A model generated the notes under the pieces. That model saw only the letters and a list, made by a program, of their open reading frames with translations. It searched no databases and was not told where the DNA came from. A stretch of 64,000 nt of DNA from Anas platyrhynchos (Eukaryota; Chordata; Aves; Anseriformes; Anatidae), in the NCBI RefSeq assembly GCF_047663525.1, contig NC_092602.1, forward strand, positions 11,033,501 through 11,097,500, written 5' to 3'. The translations under genes and the position numbers were made by a program. How positions within the stretch are numbered: position 1 is the stretch's first letter; every line of letters begins with the position of its first letter. Below are positions 57,301 to 64,000 of the stretch, piece after piece.

Positions 57301-60300
57301 AAAACATATTGCTGACCATGTAATGCTAGTGTTGCATGCGGTACATTAAAATATAGATGAGCTCATTTAAAATACCACCTTAAAAATTAGTTTGCCAAAT
57401 ACTTGTCATTTCCAGTGTACATACTTTAAGGTGATACGTGTATGTAGGGAAATGAGCAGGCACTTCTCCCTTGCAGTTTGCAATTTATTTATTAGTTTGT
57501 AGTAGTAATTTTCTTTTTAAAGACTGAAACTAATTGTTGTTTTCCTCACCCCTCTTTTTTGTAGAATTTGTCATTAATCCCAATGGGAAGTCTGAAGTTT
57601 GCATACTGCATGAATATATGCAACGAGTCCTAAAGGTTCGCCCTGTTTACAATTTCTTTGAATGTGGTAAGTCTTAAGTTTTTATTGACCACGATGCTGT
57701 TTTGAAAAGCTTCTCTCGTGCTTGAATATCTTCATAGTAAAATAAATTCAATCAATGGATAGTTTTCCTTGGGAGTGTATTGAAACTCTACAGTGAGCCA
57801 AATTCTAGCTAGGAAATGCTTTCTGTATATCTCAGACACGGATATGGGCCTTTTATGTTTTAAAATGTGTATGGGTTTTTGCTTAGAAAAATATGACTAA
57901 GTGATTCTGGATTGGAGTAACTTACTTGCATCATAACTTTATTTTAGATATATAGAGTTAACATACAATAACCTGTACTTTTTTTTATGATTATTGTTAT
58001 GCCATGGAGGTTCATAATAAATCCAGTCATCCTAAGAAACTTGTATATGTATGAATTGATGTTAAATATATAAGAGGAATTATGTATTTGTATCCAAGAA
58101 ATAAAGTCAGATGCCTTAGTTTAGAGTGGAAGCTATAATTTTTCAGTTACATTTTTCTTATAAGTGTGTTCATAATGTAATTGAGTTTTTAATACCATAA
58201 TGTGTAGCTCTTGCATTTACACTGTGCTAGTGGTGGGGGAAAAAAAGAAGAAAAAACAAACAAACAAAAACTTTGAATTTAACATTTGAATTCTGGCAGA
58301 TTTTAAATGATATTTTAAAACATAGGATTTTCTCACTTGGAAGAATGATGTACATGGTGGTAGGTCTCTGTTACTGGGAAACTCATAAGTTTTCATATGC
58401 TTCAGTTGTTCTGAAGAGTAAACAATATTCCTCCCTATTGAAATGAAAGAAAACAAATCTTGACAATGGCGATATTTCATGTTCACGACTGTCTTTGCAT
58501 TGGGAGTCCTGAAAAGCTTTCATTTTTGCTCATCCTTCATTTTCAGAGAACCCAAGTGAGCCTTTTGGAGCCTCAGTGATTATTGATGGAGTAACTTATG
58601 GGGCAGGAACTGCCAGCAGCAAAAAACTTGCCAAGAATAAAGCTGGTAATATACTTTTCTTTCTTAATACCAACTGGTGAATTGTTTATCTGTTCTCATT
58701 TCTGCTTTGAAGATGACGTATTTGCAATAGTAAGTAGGAGTAATTTTGTTAACAGCTACATGTCCATTCATGTCGTCTTATTAAAAGAAATACTGTTGTA
58801 GAGACTTTTGCCATTCCAAGGTTCAACAGTTCACTGGGAGAGAAAACCATGGAGAATCTTCAGAAGCTAATTTATGTATAAACTACTGATTTATACTGAT
58901 TAGCTGTAATCACATCTGTTTCTAATTATCAGACCAATGAGTATGTGTTTTCTTTATACTGTTGTCTGCTATACAAACACCTGACTCATGGATTTTTAGC
59001 AAATTTTAAGTGTTTGCCCTCTTTTAAGAACAAAAACAAATAGAAAACCTTCAAGTGGTTGGTTGGTTTGGATCTCTTTCTGATAATAAAACAATTGCAC
59101 TGAAATATGTTATTTATACTGATTTGCAAGTAATTCTCACCATTAATGGTTTAAATCTAATTAGTCACAGTTCTAACCATTTAACTCTGTACTTAATGTG
59201 TATATAATGAATACCTAGATGAGCATGTGTCTTGCACATTAGAACTTCTTCCTGATCTCCAGATTGGAATGTGTTTAGCACAGAGGTCAAGAAAAAGTAA
59301 CTTTCTAAAATTTAGAGATCTATAATATATGTGTGGTACTTGGAGCTTTTGTGAAATTTGTCAGCGTAGCTAAAACATCAAAATACAGCACACGACTTTT
59401 TGTGCGTGAAAAAAGAAATTTCATTGTGATAATTCAGGCAAACTCTGACTGCTCTAGTGGTGCAATTGTAGAATTCTGCTGTAACAACTATGGGGTGATA
59501 ACATGCCTTTAATTTTTCTTTCCAAGGACACATTACTTGATGTGAGACTCCCTCCCCCCTCCCCCCCCTTTTTAATGCATTTGCAAAATCAGGTTTTTCT
59601 TAGGTACAGTTTAATAGTTGTAAGTTTTTCATTATATCAATTTACACTTCTTTAAGAAAAAACAATATAGTTGTTCAAGTGAATATACTTGTTGTGGTAA
59701 GAAGTTGCTCATTTTACCTGTTAAGTTTCTTTCTAAGATAGGCGGTGATTTCTAGGAGAGATGTGAGGCTTGCCTAAAGAGTGTTTCATTCTGCTGCTGT
59801 TGTTTATAATCATTGTTTAAGATAAAGGTAATTGAGACATTAAATCATTTTCTGCAGCTCGAGCTACACTGGAAATCCTTATTCCTGACTTTGTTAAACA
59901 GACCTCTGAGGAGAAGCCCAAAGACAGTGAAGAACTTGAGGTACTGACCTCTTCTTGCCTGATGGATGTGGTTATTGGAGTCTCTGTGTTTAAAAACATT
60001 ATACCTTCAGTGTGAGAAACTTTGAAAATCCATAACTTTGCTTGCTCAGTCAGTTAGAAATGTGAAATTCTTTATTTATAACAAGACCTATGACAATGAA
60101 AATACATTTTTACTATGGGAGGTGACCAGAGAATTTGTTTTGATGAAGAGAGTTAGCCCCTTATTGAAATATGAGATCACTTGCTGAAGACCTGAAATGT
60201 TCTAGCACACTAGATGGCCTGTACTATCCTGGCTTCCTGAATTATGGCTTTGAAAATTTCAGAGCTACATGCTCTCTGATTTTGTGTGATCATCTTAGAA

Positions 60301-63096
60301 GACCAAGTAAGAACTAAATGTGCCATGGCTTCTGAAACTTCTTCATTTAGTTTCATTTAGCTGTGAAAGCTCTTACTGCTAGATCAGACAGCTCGTGTTT
60401 CTGACTTTGAGCAGTGACATTTGAGAAAATTCAAAGGAATAGTTTCTTGAATTGGACAGTGTGTGCTGTGTTTTCAGGTATTGGATGTATTAAATAGCTA
60501 GTTCATCTGTGATATGTTAACCTTCAATTCAGTGTACTGTAGACCAACAGGAAAGGAAAAAGCAGTGATAAGCCTGAAAGGAATGTTCTTTTAAAAAGCA
60601 GGCTATACAGAAAATAAGTTGGTTTTATGCTTGCTTTAAATTAAAACTGTAGCGCGTGCCTCGTAATATTGAAACGGTCATGAAGACAACAGATATTTTT
60701 TTTCATTTTTTTTTAATGGAAAACAAAACCTTCCAATAGCTGTTATGTTTTCTTCTATTAAAACACATCATTTTGGTAGGTAGAATTTCAAAATGAGATA
60801 AATATGATAACTTCTTCCTGAGGGAAGAAGGATGATTTAAAAACATATATTAAATAAAGACTGATTTTCTAATGTAAAATTGGAGTTGATTTAGAAAAAA
60901 AAAAGTCTGCAAACATGATTAGGAATGGCAATCTTAATGACATGGGTAAAGATCCACTATGCATTTAAAAATAGTTATTAAACAGATTCTGTTACTCTGC
61001 TGAAAGCTATATGGGAAGGATAAGGATTTAGAACAGTATTAAAATTTTGTGCATGTAAAAATTCAATAACCCTTTATTAATTCCTTTGTAGTATTTTAAC
61101 CATATCAGTATTGAGGACTCACGGGTATATGAACTGACCAGCAAAGCTGGACTTTTGTCTCCATATCAGATTCTCCATGAGTGCCTTAAAAGGTAAGGCT
61201 GCAGCATGAGGAACAAATTCTGTTGTGTTCAAGTGCTTTGGGTCAGGGCACATTGTTTGCTTGGATGCTGGTACCCACAATTTTCCTTAGTGAATTAAGG
61301 ACACTTGTGGGCTGGCACAACAAGCATACTTCACTCACTTAATAAGATAGCTAATACGGACTGAACTGGTTAATATTGTATCTTCCTTGAATTTATATTT
61401 ACTGTTTTTGCTTCTGAGACTAGGATTTAATTGTGGAAGATGTGAATGTATTTGTTATTCCTTTATACATGGTTGCCTCTTCATTCAAGTTACTGATCTA
61501 AGAAATAACTACCGATTCATTGATATCTTAAAAATTTATTACTGTATCTAATGCCACAGCAATTATTGACAAAGATAACTGTAACTAGTTCAGTTATTTG
61601 TAATTGTACTTAGTGTATGATATTGACTTTTTGTTTGTGCTTAAGAAACCATGGAATGGGTGACACATCCATAAAATTTGAAGTGATTCCTGGTAAAAAT
61701 CAGAAGAGTGAATACGTCATGACTTGTGGCAAGCACACGGTGCGAGGCTGGTGTAAGTACAGTATTTAGTATGGCCTCCAGTATCTTCCTTTTCTCCTGT
61801 TCTCTTTTATCCATTTTGCAGGTATTTGTTCAGTTACCTAGCATGTTATATGCTTTTTCTACTCTTTTTCTGGTATCTCAGTTTTGAGTGACACAAGTAA
61901 ACATCGGTGTTTATCTAAGTCTTTGAAGTGCTGATGTGACACATTTTCATGATTACATTTACAGGCAAAAATAAAAGAGTGGGGAAACAACTAGCTTCAC
62001 AGAAAATCCTTCAACTGCTGCATCCACATGTGAAAAATTGGGGCTCTCTTTTGCGTATGTATGGTAGAGAGAGTAGCAAGATGGTTAAACAGGTGAAGAT
62101 TATTTTCTTTGATTGTAATCTACCTTGTGATTGTATTGTTGCTTTTGTATATTTGTGGATTGTTTTTAATTACAGCAAAGCTTCAATGGTATCTTATTTC
62201 AACATAATCCTGTTGTTCCCTGCCATGGTAAAGGCAGCATGCATTTGATGAGCAATTCTCAATTCTTCTGAATTGATTCTCATATCTTGCTATTGCTAAA
62301 ACATAAAATTAGTGCTTTCATTGATAATTCTGTTAATGCTGTATTTTCTAGACTGAAAATATAAAACCTATTTAATGTGTAAGTAATTCATGTAAATCTA
62401 TGTTATTGCTTAAAGAAATATAAATATCAGAGATAAAACTTCTTTTACATAAAACTTTTTATATGTTTATATATTTAAAAGCTCATCTGTTGTTGCTTAT
62501 GGTTCTGTTGAATAGGAGACATCCGATAAAAGTGTGATAGAGCTTCAGCAGTATGCCAAAAAGAACAAGCCAAATCTGCACATCCTAAACAAGTTACAGG
62601 AAGAAATGAAAAAATTGGCACAAGAAAGAGTGAGTATAAGCTCTTATTTTACTCTTTTTTAAAACTTATGTACAAACGAGATGAATGCCACAGGTAAGAC
62701 TTACCACTTGTTTGTAGAATTTTTGCTTGTTTTCTACAATATCGCAGATAAGAAAAGTTGCTCAAAACTCGATTTTTCTAGTGTTTTTATTATTTTTGGA
62801 GGAATGCTTTTAGAGAGACTTTCATCCTCTATTTGAGGTGGGCTTACGACCTAATTTTACTTCAATAAAATGGTTTTTAACATTAGAACAAGTTAGCTAT
62901 TCACAGAGACTAATGCAAATTTGGCTAAAGTTGTGCAACATTTTAGAAGTGCTTTTTGTTATTATATTGTTGATGTGACTCTATGGTGGGCTTTGTTTTA
63001 TATCTTTTTTAGGAGGAAACACGAAAGAAACCCAAGATGACAATAGTAGAATCGGCTCAGCCTGGTAGTGAACCTCTGTGTACTGTTGATGTATAA
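50602..63096 (+). CDS. DGCR8: DGCR8, Microprocessor subunit
   Basis: Thirteen coding segments join in frame: 50602-51324, 51765-51927, 53396-53538, 54257-54539, 56158-56355, 57565-57666, 58547-58645, 59858-59940, 61092-61192, 61646-61752, 61965-62092, 62516-62629 and 63013-63096. They total 2328 bp and encode 775 aa; human has 773. DGCR8 is the nuclear RNA-binding partner of Drosha. It binds primary miRNA hairpins so Drosha can cut them. Visible parts are an acidic N-terminal region, a WW-type dimerisation motif (about 303-338, Trp309 and Trp331), and the heme-binding Ile352-Pro353-Cys354, equal to human Cys352. Two double-stranded RNA-binding domains follow (about 513-580 and 621-687), then a C-terminal Drosha-binding helix (about 703-775) ending CTVDV. 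The start has a strong context (A at -3, G at +4). The first 35 or so residues differ from mammals; the rest is highly conserved. Confidence 0.97.
50700..50778 (+). ncRNA. MIR1306: mir-1306 hairpin inside DGCR8 coding sequence
   Basis: Positions 50710-50731 match the human miR-1306-5p sequence and 50750-50767 match miR-1306-3p at every base, as I recall those sequences. The arms (CACCTCC..GCAAACGTCC and GGACGTTGGC..GGTGGTG) pair across a short loop. The stretch also encodes DGCR8 residues 37-56 ([17 protein letters not shown]). In mammals this is the second Drosha cleavage site in the DGCR8 mRNA. Hairpin ends are approximate. Confidence 0.9.
51765..51927 (+). CDS. DGCR8: DGCR8 exon 3
   Basis: The acceptor is TTCTTTCAG and the donor GTAAGT. 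It encodes residues 242-295 and one base of Ser296. The basic cluster PKTRR stands where mammals have PKKRR, near the nuclear localisation region. Confidence 0.95.
53396..53538 (+). CDS. DGCR8: DGCR8 exon 4 (WW motif)
   Basis: The acceptor is CTTTAAAG and the donor GTAAGA. It encodes residues 296-343, including the WW-type motif with Trp309, Tyr321 and Trp331. Confidence 0.95.
54257..54539 (+). CDS. DGCR8: DGCR8 exon 5 (heme ligand)
   Basis: The acceptor is CATTTGCAG and the donor GTATGT. It encodes residues 344-437 and one base of Asp438. Ile-Pro-Cys at 352-354 is the heme-ligating motif. The rest is acidic and variable. Confidence 0.95.
56158..56355 (+). CDS. DGCR8: DGCR8 exon 6
   Basis: The acceptor is TTTCTTAG and the donor GTTAGT. 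It encodes residues 438-503 ([20 protein letters not shown] and on to DAPTKK), the conserved stretch leading to the first RNA-binding domain. Confidence 0.95.
57565..57666 (+). CDS. DGCR8: DGCR8 exon 7 (dsRBD1, first part)
   Basis: The acceptor is TTTTTTGTAG and the donor GTAAGT. It encodes residues 504-537, [20 protein letters not shown] onward. Confidence 0.95.
58547..58645 (+). CDS. DGCR8: DGCR8 exon 8 (dsRBD1, middle)
   Basis: The acceptor is CATTTTCAG and the donor GTAATA. It encodes residues 538-570 with the RNA-contacting [10 protein letters not shown] loop. Confidence 0.95.
59858..59940 (+). CDS. DGCR8: DGCR8 exon 9 (dsRBD1 end)
   Basis: The acceptor is TTTCTGCAG and the donor GTACTG. 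It encodes residues 571-598, [20 protein letters not shown] and the acidic linker. Confidence 0.95.
61092..61192 (+). CDS. DGCR8: DGCR8 exon 10
   Basis: The acceptor is CCTTTGTAG and the donor GTAAGG. It encodes residues 599-631 and two bases of Arg632, from [20 protein letters not shown] into the second dsRBD. Confidence 0.95.
61646..61752 (+). CDS. DGCR8: DGCR8 exon 11 (dsRBD2)
   Basis: The acceptor is TGCTTAAG and the donor GTAAGT. It encodes residues 632-667 of the second RNA-binding domain ([28 protein letters not shown]). Confidence 0.95.
61965..62092 (+). CDS. DGCR8: DGCR8 exon 12 (dsRBD2 end)
   Basis: The acceptor is ATTTACAG and the donor GTGAAG. It encodes residues 668-710, including [20 protein letters not shown] and the linker to the C-terminal helix. 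Confidence 0.95.
62516..62629 (+). CDS. DGCR8: DGCR8 exon 13 (Drosha-binding helix)
   Basis: The acceptor is TTGAATAG and the donor GTGAGT. It encodes residues 711-748 ([20 protein letters not shown] onward), the C-terminal tail helix that contacts Drosha. Confidence 0.95.
63013..63096 (+). CDS. DGCR8: DGCR8 exon 14 (last coding)
   Basis: The acceptor is TCTTTTTTAG. It encodes residues 749-775, [18 protein letters not shown] to CTVDV, and the stop TAA at 63094-63096. Confidence 0.95.
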   Translation, partial: EETRKKPKMTIVESAQPGSEPLCTVDV

Positions 63097-64000
63097 TGAA
63101 AAAATTCACGAGTGGGGAGCAATAACACAAATGGAGGAACTAGATTTTCAACAACTATTTAAAAATCTGTTTGCTGCAGAATGCAAGATAACTTTTAAAA
63201 TCCAAGCTGCTTCAGTTATGCATTGTTCTTTTTGCATCATCAGGGCAATATTACTTTTTCCTTTTTTCTTTTTTTTATACCTCTGAGATATGTACGTTTA
63301 AAGGATTGATCACAAAGATCTCTACTTGGGCAAATGCACAGAGGACAGGCATGTTCACACAGGATAAATTCAAGCAAGCACTTTTTCCTTGAAAACCATC
63401 CATGTTTGAAATGGATGTGTTTTAAGGATGAAATTCAGAATTTCTATGTACAGGTTAAAGCTGATACTATATATATATACACACACATACATATATATGT
63501 ATATATAAAAGAAATATATGTACATCTTCTTGTATGAACATGCCTAAAACTATTTTTGTGAAAAGTTTTGTTGCATTTCAGCACATAATAATATGCACTG
63601 ATAAGACACTTTGGTGACAAATACATGAAAATGATGAGCAATGTTCCTAATGCCATAGGATTAGGCCAGTAATGCTGTTTATTTTGTTTTGTTCTGTTAT
63701 TTCGTCTCCTGCCAGGCTTAGTTATTCAAGATCACAGTATGCAGATATTTTTTACTACTTGAAAAGAACAAGTATACCTGGTAGTGTTAAGAGCAACAGG
63801 CTGGATATTCAAAATCATTGGGATTTATGTTAACTGAAAAGAGCCTATGTTAGTTTACAGATCAGTTGAAAGGGGAAAAATAAGGCTCTACTTATTAGAT
63901 TTAAATGAAAACTGCAATTTGAAAGACTGTTTTCAAAGCTTGGAGCCAAAATGTAATCGAACATGGTTGGCAGTCTGAAAATATTTTGCCAGTATGGTGT
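63097..64000 (+). other. DGCR8: DGCR8 3'UTR, continues past the window
   Basis: No acceptor-donor pair or new coding exon is seen after the stop, and no clear AATAAA lies close behind it. The 3'UTR therefore probably runs on. It contains a TA/CA microsatellite at 63467-63507. In mammals TRMT2A follows on the opposite strand; none of it is visible here. Confidence 0.6.
63467..63507. repeat. (TA)n/(CA)n compound microsatellite
   Basis: TATATATATA, ACACACA and ATATATATGTATATATA follow one another in the DGCR8 3'UTR. The palindromic TA parts could form a local hairpin in the mRNA. Confidence 0.85.

Larger units (their letters stand above)
51928..63012 (+). other. DGCR8: DGCR8 introns 3-13, non-exonic sequence
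   Basis: All are AT-rich GT-AG introns between the listed exons. They contain homopolymers near 55482-55493, 56820-56844 and 58242-58256, and C-rich runs near 59550-59570. Read-through of intron 5 gives a short hydrophobic tail. No repeat family or small RNA was recognised. Confidence 0.5.

Noticed and set aside
61949-62248. Exon 12 read-through giving a hydrophobic C-terminus
   Set aside because: Human and other DGCR8 proteins splice here in frame to exon 13, and the intron is T-rich, so hydrophobic residues are expected by chance.

Overview
The window is vertebrate nuclear DNA and almost certainly avian. It has AT-rich introns with GT-AG exons, three CpG islands, CR1 retrotransposon fragments of the bird/reptile type, and bird-style endogenous retroviral LTRs. 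Two protein-coding genes can be reconstructed exon by exon, both on the + strand: TANGO2 (8 coding exons, 276 aa) and DGCR8 (13 coding exons, 775 aa). Their order and orientation match the ARVCF-TANGO2-DGCR8 block of human 22q11.2. The species cannot be fixed from this sequence alone.

Layout. 1-5640: no gene seen; by synteny this may be the first intron of ARVCF on the - strand. 5770-6690: CpG island A with four CCAAT boxes, probably the promoter of that divergent gene. 7730-8400: CpG island B, the TANGO2 promoter and non-coding exon 1. 14368-29303: TANGO2 exons 2-9, with a CR1 fragment in intron 2. 29304-41395: intergenic, with one LTR near 35.3-35.8 kb. 41396-44950: a repeat cluster made of a 23-bp purine-rich array, a 15-bp minisatellite of about 72 units with no variant seen by eye, a minus-strand solo LTR, a plus-strand LTR, a CR1 fragment and another LTR piece. 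45060-45990: CpG island C, the DGCR8 promoter and exon 1. 50315-63096: DGCR8 exons 2-14, then 3'UTR to the window end.

The strongest biology is in DGCR8 exon 2. It holds two conserved hairpins, one in the 5'UTR (mir-3618 type) and one inside the coding sequence (mir-1306 type). In mammals Drosha-DGCR8 cleaves these in its own mRNA as negative feedback. Both mir-1306 mature arms are present base for base. Two short uORFs precede the hairpins, one crossing the exon 1/exon 2 junction; TANGO2 has a junction-crossing uORF too. The two proteins share a link to heme: TANGO2 is implicated in heme mobilisation, and DGCR8 uses heme bound through an Ile-Pro-Cys motif that is kept here.

I found no CRISPR array, tRNA, rRNA, bacterial feature or wholly new gene system. 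The least explained items are the minisatellite, a 300-bp stretch at 31.5-31.9 kb open on both strands, and a DGCR8 intron read-through that would encode a hydrophobic tail.
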